From positions 434,001-498,000 of the forward strand of contig NZ_VSLD01000001.1 in NCBI RefSeq assembly GCF_008107445.1: a stretch of DNA of 64,000 nt. The letters run 5' to 3'. Of this stretch, positions 45,099-53,284 are shown piece after piece (position 1 is the stretch's first letter; the number at the start of each line of letters is the position of its first letter). Position numbers and translations under genes: made by a program. Under the pieces are notes generated by a model that had not been told where the DNA came from, made no database searches, and was given only the letters and a program-made list of their open reading frames with translations. The stretch is from Arthrobacter echini (GTDB lineage Bacteria > Actinomycetota > Actinomycetes > Actinomycetales > Micrococcaceae).

Positions 45099-47249
45099 CT
45101 ATCGCGGTGACGGTTCCCTGCCGAGCTTCGAGGGCCACCAGATCTTCGGTCCGATGTCGTAGGCCAGCGCAGGGATCAGCAGCGAGCGCACCAGCACCGT
45201 ATCGAGCAGCACGCCGAAGGCCACGATGAACGCGATCTGTGCGAGGAACAGGATCGGGATCACGCCGAGCGCCGCGAAGGTCGCTGCCAGGACCACGCCG
45301 GCCGAGGTGATCACCCCGCCGGTGACGCCGAGTCCGCGCAGGATGCCGGGCCTGGTCCCGATCCGCAACGACTCCTCACGCACCCGGGTCATGAGGAAGA
45401 TGTTGTAGTCCACCCCGAGCGCCACGAGGAACACGAAGGCGAACAGCGGCACGGAGGCATCGGCTCCCTCGAACCCGAAGATGTTGTTGAACACCAGAGC
45501 GGAGACGCCGAGCGCCGTAGCGTTCGAGAGCGCAACGCTGGCCACGAGCAGTACCGGGGCGAGCACCGAGCGCAGCAGGATGATCAGCACCACGAGGATC
45601 ACCGCGAGCACGATCGGGATGATCTTCACGAGGTCGGCGAGCGCGGTGTCGTTCGTGTCGATGGCCACGGCGGTCACGCCGCCCACCAGCGCGTCCGGAC
45701 TGGCGTCGTCGAGCGCTGTCCGCAGATCCCGCACCACATTCTCGGCTGTATCCGAGTCCGCAGGGTCCTGGAGGGTGGCGCTGATGAGCACGCGGCCGTC
45801 CTCGACGATCACGGCGCCGCCCGGATCGGTGGTCAGCGCCGCGTCGGAGATGCCGTCCTCCGACGTGACGACGTCGAGTGCGGCATCCTGATCGTCCTCC
45901 GGGGCAACCACGTACACGGGGCTGCCGGAGCCGGCGTCGAAGTGGCGGCCCAGGGCGTCCTGCCCGTCCACGGCGTTGGACGGCGCGAGGATCAACGCCG
46001 ATTGCGGCACTCCGCTGGCCTGCAGCTGGGTGAGTCCCAGGGCGCCGGCCACGAGGACCAGCAGTGAAGCTGCCCAGACGGCGCGGGGACGGCGCCCCAC
46101 GAGGTAGGCCACGCGCTTCCACAGTCCCTGGAGCCGCTCGAGCCCGGTCTCGGACCCGCCCTCGGTGGGCGCGAGGTGCTTGCCGTGATGCGGCGCGACG
46201 GCGGTGAGTGCCGCCGGATCGTAGCGCGGGCGCAGCGGCCAGAAGGCGGCGCGGCCGAACAGGAGCAGGACCGCCGGGAGGAAGGTCAGGGCGGAGGCGA
46301 GGGAGAAGGCGATACCGATGGCGGCGATGGGCCCGAGGCTCTTGTTCGAGTTCAGATCGGAGAACAGCAGGCACAGCAGCCCCAGGATCACGGTGGCGCC
46401 GGAAGCCAGGATCGGTTCCACGGCGCCACGATAGGCCACCCGCATGGCCTGCCACCTCGACTCGTTCTCGGCGAGCGCCTCGCGGTACCGGGCCACGAGC
46501 AGCAGGGCGTAGTCGGTGGCCGCGCCGATCACGAGGATGGAGAGGATGCCCTGGCTCTGTCCGCTGAGCTGGATCCAGTCCAGCTTGGCGAAACCGAAGA
46601 TCAGCAGGATCGACGTGGCGAGCGCGAACACCGCGGTCAGGAGTACCAGGAAGGGCAGCACGATGGACCGGTAGACGGCGAGGAGGATCACGAAGACCGC
46701 GCCGAGGGCCACTCCGAGCAGGATCCCGTCGATACCTCCGAAAGCGTCGACGAGATCGTTCGTGAAGCCTGCCGGGCCGGTCACGTACCCGGTGACGCCG
46801 TCGGGCAGCTCGTCCGTCAGCACCGAGCGGAGGTCAGTGACGACCTCACCGAGCTCGGCGTCGGGAGAGATGAAGGCGATGTACTGCACGGCGAGGCCGT
46901 CCTCCGACGGGATGGGACCGGCGAGGGCGGGGGCTCTCTCTGCAGGCGCCTCGAGACCGTCCACGGCACCGAGTGTGGCACCTAGCTCCTCGTAGGAACC
47001 GAGATCGCGCGGGTCGATCTCCGTCTCCGACTCGGCGACAATGACCGCGGGAAGTGCGTCCGAGTCACTGAACTGCTGCTGCAGTTCCCCGGCCTCCGTC
47101 GATTCTGCGCTCGCCGGGAGGAAGGACGCCTGATCGTTGCTCGAGACCTCGTCGAGCCGCCCGAAGGTGGGGCCACCGACTGCTGCGCCGACCAGCCAGA
47201 TCAGGACGACGACGACGGGTAGGAGCACCCTCAACCATCTGCTTCTCAT
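45099..47249 (-). CDS. MMPL/RND-type membrane transporter
   Basis: The 716-residue protein has 12 membrane helices in two halves, each with a large extracytoplasmic loop (about residues 40-180 and 375-510). MMPL motifs (DYALLLVARYREAL with an Asp, and DYNIFLMTRVREESL near residue 600) form the proton relay. It exports lipids, siderophores or drugs. The start MRSRWLRVLLP at 47249 follows GGGAG. It is divergent from the marR gene; a repeated operator lies between, so the MarR protein likely represses it. Its specific substrate is unknown. Confidence 0.92.
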   Translation of the reverse strand: MRSRWLRVLLPVVVVLIWLVGAAVGGPTFGRLDEVSSNDQASFLPASAESTEAGELQQQFSDSDALPAVIVAESETEIDPRDLGSYEELGATLGAVDGLEAPAERAPALAGPIPSEDGLAVQYIAFISPDAELGEVVTDLRSVLTDELPDGVTGYVTGPAGFTNDLVDAFGGIDGILLGVALGAVFVILLAVYRSIVLPFLVLLTAVFALATSILLIFGFAKLDWIQLSGQSQGILSILVIGAATDYALLLVARYREALAENESRWQAMRVAYRGAVEPILASGATVILGLLCLLFSDLNSNKSLGPIAAIGIAFSLASALTFLPAVLLLFGRAAFWPLRPRYDPAALTAVAPHHGKHLAPTEGGSETGLERLQGLWKRVAYLVGRRPRAVWAASLLVLVAGALGLTQLQASGVPQSALILAPSNAVDGQDALGRHFDAGSGSPVYVVAPEDDQDAALDVVTSEDGISDAALTTDPGGAVIVEDGRVLISATLQDPADSDTAENVVRDLRTALDDASPDALVGGVTAVAIDTNDTALADLVKIIPIVLAVILVVLIILLRSVLAPVLLVASVALSNATALGVSALVFNNIFGFEGADASVPLFAFVFLVALGVDYNIFLMTRVREESLRIGTRPGILRGLGVTGGVITSAGVVLAATFAALGVIPILFLAQIAFIVAFGVLLDTVLVRSLLIPALAYDIGPKIWWPSKLGREPSPR

Positions 47250-47290
47250 GAATCTCCCAGCTTCCCTCGAGTTATCTCTACTGAGAACTA

Positions 47291-47309
47291 TATCTATGAT
47301 GGAGATACT
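47291..47309. promoter_or_regulatory. MarR-type operator, copy 1
   Basis: TATCTATGATGGAGATA (47291-47307) lies between the divergent MMPL and marR starts. Its right part, ATGATGGAGATACT, is identical over 14 nt to the site at 47866. Arms TATCT/AGATA make a loose inverted repeat. Confidence 0.7.
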
Positions 47310-47337
47310 GAAAGACACCTAAGCTGGGACCGGAAGA

Positions 47338-47820
47338 ATGCGAGGGACCATGACGGTGAAGGACGAGCTCATGGGGCTCCTGCGCCAGTTCACCACGGAG
47401 ACCGATCGCTACGTGGACGTGGCCAGCGAGCGCGACAGCCTGTATCGCACCGATCTCCACGCCCTCAGCATCATGATCGGCGCGGCCCAGGCGGGCCTGA
47501 CCGTCACGCCCGGCCTGCTGCGCGAGGAACTGAATCTCAGCTCGCCGGCCACCACCGCCCTGGTGGACCGTCTCGACTCCGCGGGTCATGTGACCCGGCG
47601 GCGGAGCGACGTGGACCGTCGGCAGGTCCACCTCGAGATGACGGACCGGGCCCGCGCCACGGGAGCCGCGCTGTTCGCACCGCTCGCACGCCACATCAAC
47701 GGCGTCTTCGACGAGTACTCCGAGGAACAGCTGGCCCTGCTGCGCGACATGCTGCAGGGAGTGACGGACGCGACCGTCGCAGCGAAGAACGAGACGGCCG
47801 GAAACGCCGCGGCCTCCTGA
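47338..47820 (+). CDS. MarR-family transcriptional regulator
   Basis: The 160-residue regulator has the MarR winged helix (LHALSIMIGAAQAGLTVTPG, LSSPATTALVDRLDSAGHV, then wing RRRSDVDRRQVHLEMTDRA) between dimerisation helices. It should sense a hydrophobic or phenolic ligand and repress neighbouring genes. ATG 47338 or 47350 are both possible. It sits between two matching operators, one controlling the divergent MMPL gene and one the downstream TspO-like gene, so it probably regulates both and itself. Confidence 0.92.
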   Translation: MRGTMTVKDELMGLLRQFTTETDRYVDVASERDSLYRTDLHALSIMIGAAQAGLTVTPGLLREELNLSSPATTALVDRLDSAGHVTRRRSDVDRRQVHLEMTDRARATGAALFAPLARHINGVFDEYSEEQLALLRDMLQGVTDATVAAKNETAGNAAAS

Positions 47821-47858
47821 CGGACAGAGCGCGCGGGCATCGACGCGGGTTGCCTAAA

Positions 47859-47879
47859 TGTCTCCATGATGGAGATACT
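47859..47879 (+). promoter_or_regulatory. MarR-type operator, copy 2
   Basis: TCTCCATGATGGAGA (47861-47875) is a perfect 7-1-7 palindrome 10 nt upstream of the TspO-like start. It shares ATGATGGAGATACT with the first operator. Such identity across 570 nt strongly suggests one regulator. Confidence 0.8.
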
Positions 47880-47885
47880 TGACTC

Positions 47886-48746
47886 ATGGCTACCCCATCA
47901 CGCACTCGCGCTGCACAGACCACCGGCCCTCCCGCTCACGCGACGGTGGCGGACCGCGTACGTCAGATCGTCGTGTCCGTGAGTGAGGTCATCAGTCTTC
48001 TCGGCCCCCTGATCGGCTTCGGACTCATCGGCTCCGACGTGAGCAACACCTCCGGTGGCGATCTCGCGTCCAACGCCACCCTGGTAGCCCCCGGTGGCCC
48101 CGCCTTCTCGATCTGGTCGGTCATCTATCTCGGGCTGTTCGTTTACACCATCTGGCAGTGGCTGCCCTCGCGGACCGTCGACGCCCGGGCCCGGGCCACC
48201 GGCTGGCTCGTCGCGGCGTCCATGCTCCTGAACGCCCTCTGGCTCGTCGTGACCCAGGAGGGCTTGATCTGGCTCAGCGTGGGCGTCATCATCGGGCTGC
48301 TGGCCGTTCTCGTCGCCCTGGTCGTCCGCCTCACCCGCGTACCGGCACGGCAGGGATTTGCTGAAGCGCTGATCGTGGATGGCACGTTCGGGCTGTACCT
48401 GGGGTGGGTCAGCGTGGCGACGGCGGCCAATATCGCCGCCGCACTCGCATCATCCGGTGTGGCGACGACGGGTACCGGTTCGGAGTGGGCCGTAGCCGCC
48501 CTCGTCCTTCTTCTCGCCGGGTCCCTGACGCTCCTCCAGTTCCGCGTCGGCGGACGCTGGGCCGTAGCCGCCGCAGCATCATGGGGGCTGGCCTGGATCA
48601 CGGTGGCCCGTATCTCGGACGAGCCCGCGTCGATCATCGTGGCCACCGCGGCCGCAGTCGCCGCAGTACTCATCCTCGCCGTCACGGCCGTCATCCGGTC
48701 ACGAATCTCCGCCACTGACAGCGCACTGGGCCGGGTCGATCGGTAG
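47886..48746 (+). CDS. TspO/tryptophan-rich sensory protein-like membrane protein
   Basis: The 286-residue protein has about eight membrane helices. Segments typical of TspO-like proteins in actinobacteria are AFSIWSVIYLGLFVYTIWQW, MLLNALWLVVTQEG and GTFGLYLGWVSVATAANIAA. It may bind porphyrins or other hydrophobic signals; the assignment is by pattern. The ATG at 47886 lies 10 nt after the perfect MarR palindrome, so it is under the neighbouring MarR and may belong to a detoxification set with the MMPL pump. It ends convergently to the DsrE gene. Confidence 0.78.
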   Translation: MATPSRTRAAQTTGPPAHATVADRVRQIVVSVSEVISLLGPLIGFGLIGSDVSNTSGGDLASNATLVAPGGPAFSIWSVIYLGLFVYTIWQWLPSRTVDARARATGWLVAASMLLNALWLVVTQEGLIWLSVGVIIGLLAVLVALVVRLTRVPARQGFAEALIVDGTFGLYLGWVSVATAANIAAALASSGVATTGTGSEWAVAALVLLLAGSLTLLQFRVGGRWAVAAAASWGLAWITVARISDEPASIIVATAAAVAAVLILAVTAVIRSRISATDSALGRVDR

Positions 48747-48758
48747 ACGCTTCAGAGC

Positions 48759-49145
48759 CTAGAAGCGCACGTACGCCCATCCGAGCCACTGCCGCCGGGT
48801 CACCTGCCCGACAGCGGAGGACGCGACGGCAATGCTCTCCATGAGGCGTGCAGCATCCAGTCCGGCCGAGGCCAGGCTGTTGCTGCATGCAAGGATCCGG
48901 ACGCCGGCCTGCTCCAGCCCTGCCACGTCCCCGGCAAGAGAGGACCCCGCTGCGAGGGCGACGACGGCCGCTCCCTGGACAACGATCTCGAGCTGCGTCC
49001 CGGAGGGCAGGTCGGCCTGCGCGTTCACCGCGCTGCGGAAGGCGCCCCGCAGCGCGCGCTCCTCGGCTCCGGGCTCCTGGCTGAGGACATGAAGAACCAG
49101 GCCCCTCGGCTCGCCCTCGGCCGAGACGTCCTGGGAGGACGTCAT
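48759..49145 (-). CDS. DsrE-family protein
   Basis: The 128-residue protein has the DsrE/DsrF-like fold (LVLHVLSQEPGAEERALRGA, and a Cys in VRILACSNSLASAGL). Such proteins handle persulfide sulfur in relays. Its start overlaps the stop of the zinc-ribbon gene by ATGA, so the two are co-translated. The CsoR/CstR-type palindrome upstream of the pair supports sulfur or copper control. Whether Cys carries sulfur cannot be read from sequence. Confidence 0.8.
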   Translation of the reverse strand: MTSSQDVSAEGEPRGLVLHVLSQEPGAEERALRGAFRSAVNAQADLPSGTQLEIVVQGAAVVALAAGSSLAGDVAGLEQAGVRILACSNSLASAGLDAARLMESIAVASSAVGQVTRRQWLGWAYVRF

Positions 49146-49309
49146 CGACGCCCCAGCAGACGCTGGAAGAACCCGGGAGCCGGCGGGTCGGCTTTGTGGC
49201 CCTGGCAGCGCTGCCCCTTCGGTACCTGGCGCAAGACCTGATCCACATGCTGACCGCAGCCGGCCCACGTCGTCTTCCCACAGGTCCTGCACGTGACTGC
49301 CTGGCACAT
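49142..49309 (-). CDS. MCQAV-type small zinc-ribbon protein
   Basis: The 55-residue protein begins MCQAVTCRTCGKTTWAGCGQ. It has Cys2, 7, 10, 18 and 35 plus His21 and His38, consistent with a zinc ribbon. Proteins starting MCQAVTC are widespread in actinobacteria, but their role is unknown. The start was chosen at 49309 because AAGGAG lies 7 nt upstream. The DsrE gene follows with ATGA overlap, and a CsoR/CstR-like palindrome lies 43 nt upstream. Confidence 0.82.
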   Translation of the reverse strand: MCQAVTCRTCGKTTWAGCGQHVDQVLRQVPKGQRCQGHKADPPAPGFFQRLLGRR

Positions 49310-49351
49310 TCGATACTCCTTCATCGGTTCTGGTGACTACTAGGAAGAAGA

Positions 49352-49367
49352 ATACCCCCTGGGGTAT
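49352..49367. promoter_or_regulatory. CsoR/CstR-type operator
   Basis: ATACCCCCTGGGGTAT is a perfect 7-2-7 palindrome. It is nearly identical to the GC-rich operators (ATACCCC-N2-GGGGTAT) of the CsoR/CstR copper and persulfide repressors. It lies in the divergent gap, 43 nt from the zinc-ribbon start and 61 nt from the phosphatase start. On the minus strand a TATTCT box adjoins it. Confidence 0.78.
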
Positions 49368-49427
49368 CGAAGCGCGAAAGAGCGGCAGTCTGACAGTCGC
49401 TCCAAGCTGCCCGGCTAGGCTGGCGGG

Positions 49428-49946
49428 ATGTACCGCATCATCACCGTCTGCACCGGAAACATCTGCCGCTCCCCCATGGCCGAGCTCATGCTCACCGACG
49501 CGTTCTCGAAGGCGGGTCTCGAGAACGACGTCGTCGTGGACTCCGCCGGGACCACCGGGTGGGAGGCGGGCAACCCCATCGACCCGCGTGCTGCCGCGAA
49601 ACTGGCCGAGGTCGGCATCGACAGCGACGGACACCGTGCCCGCCGCTTCGAGTCCGAGTGGTATCGCGAGCGTGAGCTGATCCTCGCCCTCGATCTCGAT
49701 CACTACCGCGAGCTCCGGGAGAACGCGCCCGATGACGACGCCCGTGACAGGATCCATCTCCTCCGCGAGTTCGACCCGGCAACCACCGACACCGATCTCG
49801 AGGACCTCGGCATCTACGACCCCTGGTACGGCGATGCCAGCGACTTCGATGCCACCTACCGGATGGTGGACGGCGCGGTGGGCGGGATTGTGAGCTACGT
49901 GCGCCACGAGCTCGACGCCGACGTACCGGACGCCGACGTGTCGTGA
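49428..49946 (+). CDS. Low-molecular-weight protein-tyrosine phosphatase
   Basis: The 172-residue enzyme removes phosphate from tyrosines. The active-site loop CTGNICRS has nucleophile Cys8 and Arg14, and the general acid is Asp131 in DPWYGDASDFD. Actinobacterial LMW-PTPs act on kinases of capsule synthesis or as arsenate reductases; the former is more likely by sequence, but the substrate is open. A TAGGCT box ends exactly 6 nt before the ATG, so its transcript should be leaderless. It is divergent from the zinc-ribbon pair. Confidence 0.93.
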   Translation: MYRIITVCTGNICRSPMAELMLTDAFSKAGLENDVVVDSAGTTGWEAGNPIDPRAAAKLAEVGIDSDGHRARRFESEWYRERELILALDLDHYRELRENAPDDDARDRIHLLREFDPATTDTDLEDLGIYDPWYGDASDFDATYRMVDGAVGGIVSYVRHELDADVPDADVS

Positions 49947-49976
49947 CGCCCGAGCCGTCACGCTTACCATGAACGG

Positions 49977-50594
49977 GTGAACCCCTCCCTCTGGCTGGCG
50001 CTTCTCGGCGCCGGAACGATCATCAGCCTCATGCCCGGTGCCGGCGCCGTGAACACGATGAGCAATGCCCTGACCGTGGGCTTCCGCCGCTCCATCTGGG
50101 GGATCCTCGGCCAGCAGACGGCGCTGCTGTTCCACATCGGCGTCGCCGCGGCGGGCGTCGGGATCCTCGTGAGCAATTCCCCGCTCGCCTTCAATCTGAT
50201 CCGCTACACGGGCGCCGCGTACCTCGTGTATCTCGGTGTACGGAAATTCCTGCAGAAACCGGATCACGACGACATCCGGGCGCTGCGCGGGGGCGAGGGC
50301 GCCCTGTCGATGTTCCGCCGCGGTGTCTGGGTGAATCTGCTGAACCCGAAGGCCATCGTGTTCTTTCTGGCCCTGATCCCGCAGTTCATCAGGCCGGGGC
50401 ATCCCCTGCTGAGCCAGTACGCCGTGCTGGCGGTGACGGTGGTGGTCATCGACGTGCTCGTCATGTGGTTCTTCTACGCCGGTGCGGCGCGCTCCTTCCG
50501 ACGTTTCACGCGCCACGAGAGCGGCCAGCGCATCCTGAACCGCACCTTCGGCGCGCTCTTCGTGGGTGTCGGCGCCGTCCTCGCCGTGGCCTGA
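49977..50594 (+). CDS. LysE/RhtB-family amino-acid exporter
   Basis: The 205-residue protein has about six membrane helices and the family motif SLMPGAGAVNTMSNALTVGF at residues 15-35. Later segments (GVWVNLLNPKAIVFFLALIP) also fit LysE-type translocators, which export amino acids such as lysine, homoserine or threonine. The start is GTG at 49977, with TACCAT ending 6 nt upstream; so it is another leaderless candidate. The pabB-like gene starts 4 nt after its stop, and they may be read together. Confidence 0.9.
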   Translation: MNPSLWLALLGAGTIISLMPGAGAVNTMSNALTVGFRRSIWGILGQQTALLFHIGVAAAGVGILVSNSPLAFNLIRYTGAAYLVYLGVRKFLQKPDHDDIRALRGGEGALSMFRRGVWVNLLNPKAIVFFLALIPQFIRPGHPLLSQYAVLAVTVVVIDVLVMWFFYAGAARSFRRFTRHESGQRILNRTFGALFVGVGAVLAVA

Positions 50595-50598
50595 GCCC

Positions 50599-52674
50599 GT
50601 GCCCGCCGACACACCACTCCTAATCGCGGTGGACGGCCGCTCGGGTGCAGGGAAGACGACGCTCACCCTTGAGCTCGCCGCTCTCCTGCGCGAGCACCAC
50701 ACCGTCACCGTGTTCCATCTCGAGGACATCTATCCGGGGTGGGACGGGCTCGACGACGGCGTGGTGCGCTATGTGGAGCGCGTCCTGGAGCCGCTGCGGA
50801 CCGGGCAGCACGCGGCCTGGACCGCGTGGGACTGGGAGCGGGGCACCGACGGCGAACAACGGACGACGCCGGCGGCGGAGATCGTGCTGCTGGAGGGCGT
50901 GGGTGCCGCGGCGGCCCTGGCACGCCCACTGCTCGACGCCGTGATCTGGATCGAGGCCGATGCGCAGGTCCGGAGACGCACAGCCATCGAGCGCGACGGT
51001 AATACCTATGCCCCCTTCTGGCAGCGGTGGGCCGACCAGGAGGACCGCTGGTTGGCCGGCGATGATCCCGCTGCCGCGGCCGACGTCGTCATCCAGGGCC
51101 ACAGCAGCACGCCGTCGCCTGCCGCCGTCCGCCGTGCCCTGTCCACGCTGCCGTCCTGCGCGGTGCTGCTGGCGCCGGAGCGGGCGGGTCGGCGCGGCCT
51201 CACCGTGCAGTGCGAGCGCTTCGACGCCGTACCGGACACGTCAGCACTGTTCTCCGGGCTGTACGGCGCCAGTGCCGCTGCCGTCTGGCTCGACAGCTCC
51301 GACGCCGCCGGCACCACCCCGGCATCAAATTCCCGCGGCAGATTCAGCATCATGGCCGACGACGGCGGCTCCTTCGGCCAGCAGGCACGACACCGTAGCG
51401 GTGTCACGGAGATCAGCGCCGAAGCCGTCACCACACGCATCCGCGAGCCGTTCTTCCGCTGGCTCGACGACGTCTGGGGCCGGCATGCGGTGCGGACGCC
51501 GGAGGGGTACCCCTGCGAGTTCGCCCTGGGCTGGCTCGGGTATCTCGGGTACGAGCTCAAGCGCGAGACCGGCGGCGCCGACATCGGCTCCGGTTCGGAG
51601 CTGCCCGACGCCGCGCTGCTCTTCGCCGGACGCGCCGTCGTCGTGGACCACGCGGAGCGGGCCGTCTTCCTGCTGACGCTCACCGACGGCGGACCCGACG
51701 CGGATCGCACCGTTTGGCTCCGCCGTGCCAGGGCCGCTGTGGACGCCGCCGCGGCACTGAGCTCGGCGGGTATGCCGCCGTCGACCCCGGGTTCCCTCCC
51801 GGTGCCACACTTCACCCTGCGCGACTCGCGTGCGGAGTACCTCGACAAGATCCGCGCCGCCCAGGCGGAGATCACCGAAGGCAACACCTACGAGGTGTGC
51901 CTGACCACCTCGCTGACCGCCGAGACGGAACGGCTCGACCCTCTGGCCGTGTATCGGCATCTGCGGGCGGCCAGCCCCGCGCCGTTCGCCCACTTCCTCC
52001 GGTTCCCCGAATTCGCCGTCGCCAGCACCTCGCCCGAGCGCTTCCTGGAGCTTGACGCCGATGGGCACCTGCGCGCCGAGCCGATCAAGGGGACCCGGGG
52101 CCGCTCGGCCGACCCGGCCACCGACGCCGCCCTGCTCGAGGACCTCCGGACCTCGGCGAAGGATCGCGCGGAGAACATCATGATCGTGGACCTGCTCCGC
52201 AACGACCTCTCCCACCATGCCGTCCCGGGCTCGGTCACCGTGTCCCGGCTGTGCGCCACGGAGACCTATGCCACGGTGCACCAGATGGTCAGCACCATCG
52301 ACGCACGCCTCCGCCCCGGACGCCCGCGGGCGGGAGTGCTCGCCGCGGCCTTCCCGGCAGGGTCCATGACAGGTGCCCCCAAGATCAGCACCATGGCCAT
52401 CCTCGACCGCCTGGAGCGAGCCCCGAGAGGTCCCTATTCGGGGGCCGCCGGCTACTTCAGCCTCACGGGCGCCGCCGATCTCGCCGTCGTGATCCGCACC
52501 CTCGTGCTGCAGGACGACACGGCAGCCGACGGCGGCACCCGCCTCAGTCTCGGCGTGGGCGGGGCGATCACCGCCGATTCCGATCCGGCAGAGGAATGGG
52601 ACGAGGTGCGGGTCAAGGCGCGCGGCGTCCTGACCGCGCTGGGAGCCTCGTTCCCCGCTAGTGTCGATCCATGA
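50599..52674 (+). CDS. pabB: P-loop kinase fused to aminodeoxychorismate synthase component I
   Basis: The 691-residue protein joins two domains. The N-terminal about 190 residues are a P-loop kinase-like NTPase (LLIAVDGRSGAGKTTL, LEGVGAAAALARP), resembling uridine-kinase-like proteins. The rest is PabB, which converts chorismate with ammonia to 4-amino-4-deoxychorismate for folate: LGWLGYLGYELKRE, SPERFLEL, PIKGTRGR, DLLRNDLSHH, FPAGSMTGAPK. No glutaminase domain is present. The GTG at 50599 follows the LysE stop; a start 33 nt upstream is possible. PabC lies at 58548. Confidence 0.9.
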   Translation: MPADTPLLIAVDGRSGAGKTTLTLELAALLREHHTVTVFHLEDIYPGWDGLDDGVVRYVERVLEPLRTGQHAAWTAWDWERGTDGEQRTTPAAEIVLLEGVGAAAALARPLLDAVIWIEADAQVRRRTAIERDGNTYAPFWQRWADQEDRWLAGDDPAAAADVVIQGHSSTPSPAAVRRALSTLPSCAVLLAPERAGRRGLTVQCERFDAVPDTSALFSGLYGASAAAVWLDSSDAAGTTPASNSRGRFSIMADDGGSFGQQARHRSGVTEISAEAVTTRIREPFFRWLDDVWGRHAVRTPEGYPCEFALGWLGYLGYELKRETGGADIGSGSELPDAALLFAGRAVVVDHAERAVFLLTLTDGGPDADRTVWLRRARAAVDAAAALSSAGMPPSTPGSLPVPHFTLRDSRAEYLDKIRAAQAEITEGNTYEVCLTTSLTAETERLDPLAVYRHLRAASPAPFAHFLRFPEFAVASTSPERFLELDADGHLRAEPIKGTRGRSADPATDAALLEDLRTSAKDRAENIMIVDLLRNDLSHHAVPGSVTVSRLCATETYATVHQMVSTIDARLRPGRPRAGVLAAAFPAGSMTGAPKISTMAILDRLERAPRGPYSGAAGYFSLTGAADLAVVIRTLVLQDDTAADGGTRLSLGVGGAITADSDPAEEWDEVRVKARGVLTALGASFPASVDP

Positions 52675-53276
52675 ATCTGCTGCCCACCACCCTCCGCGGC
52701 ACCCGAGTGGTGCTCGAACCCCTCGCCGCCGGACATCACGACGGACTGGTGGCGGCGGCCCAGGACGGTGAGCTCTGGAACCTCTGGTACACCTCGGTTC
52801 CCACGCCCGACGGCATGGAGAAGGAGATCGAGCGGCGCCTCACGCTGCAGGACAGGGGCTCGATGCTCCCGTTCACCACGCGCCGGATCGATCAGAAGAC
52901 GGGCGAGCCCGCGGCGATCATCGGCATGACCACATATATGAATATCGACCAGGACACCCCACGGGTGGAGATCGGATCCACGTGGAACGCGGCCTCGGCC
53001 CAGCGCTCGGGCACCAACACGGAATCGAAGTACCTTCTGCTGCGCCATGCGTTCGAGCTGTTCGGCTGCCCGGCCGTGGAGTTCCGCACGCACTGGCTCA
53101 ATCACCAGTCGCGCGAGGCCATCCTGCGTCTGGGCGCGAAGCAGGACGGTGTGCTGCGGAGCCATTCACGCACGAAGAACGGCACGCTCCGTGACACCGC
53201 CGTCTATTCGATCCTCGAGCACGAGTGGCCCATGGTGCGTGACAATCTCCTCCACCGGATGTCGCGCCCTCACTGA
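52671..53276 (+). CDS. GNAT-family acetyltransferase (RimJ/RimL type)
   Basis: The 201-residue enzyme resembles the RimJ/L N-acetyltransferases (TLRGTRVVLEPLAAGHHDGL, AAIIGMTTYMNI, RVEIGSTWNAASAQRSGTNT). The acetyl-CoA region is KYLLLRHAFELFGCPAVEFR and the C-terminus is NHQSREAILRLGAKQDGVLR, so unlike the remnant at 43.7 kb it is complete. It likely acetylates a protein N-terminus or a small molecule. Its start overlaps the pabB stop by ATGA, so they are coupled. It reads as an ordinary full-length gene. Confidence 0.9.
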   Translation: MNLLPTTLRGTRVVLEPLAAGHHDGLVAAAQDGELWNLWYTSVPTPDGMEKEIERRLTLQDRGSMLPFTTRRIDQKTGEPAAIIGMTTYMNIDQDTPRVEIGSTWNAASAQRSGTNTESKYLLLRHAFELFGCPAVEFRTHWLNHQSREAILRLGAKQDGVLRSHSRTKNGTLRDTAVYSILEHEWPMVRDNLLHRMSRPH

Positions 53277-53284
53277 TGGCCGTA

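Noticed and set aside
49969-49980. Tiny frame ATG-AAC-GGG-TGA overlapping the LysE start, considered as a leader peptide
   Set aside because: Three codons, no ribosome site, and the ATG overlaps the -10 box, so it would lie upstream of the transcript start.
48759-50729. Long minus-strand frame that extends the DsrE gene upstream through the phosphatase and LysE genes
   Set aside because: The upstream part is antisense to two well-supported plus-strand genes. DsrE has its own ATGA-coupled start at 49145.
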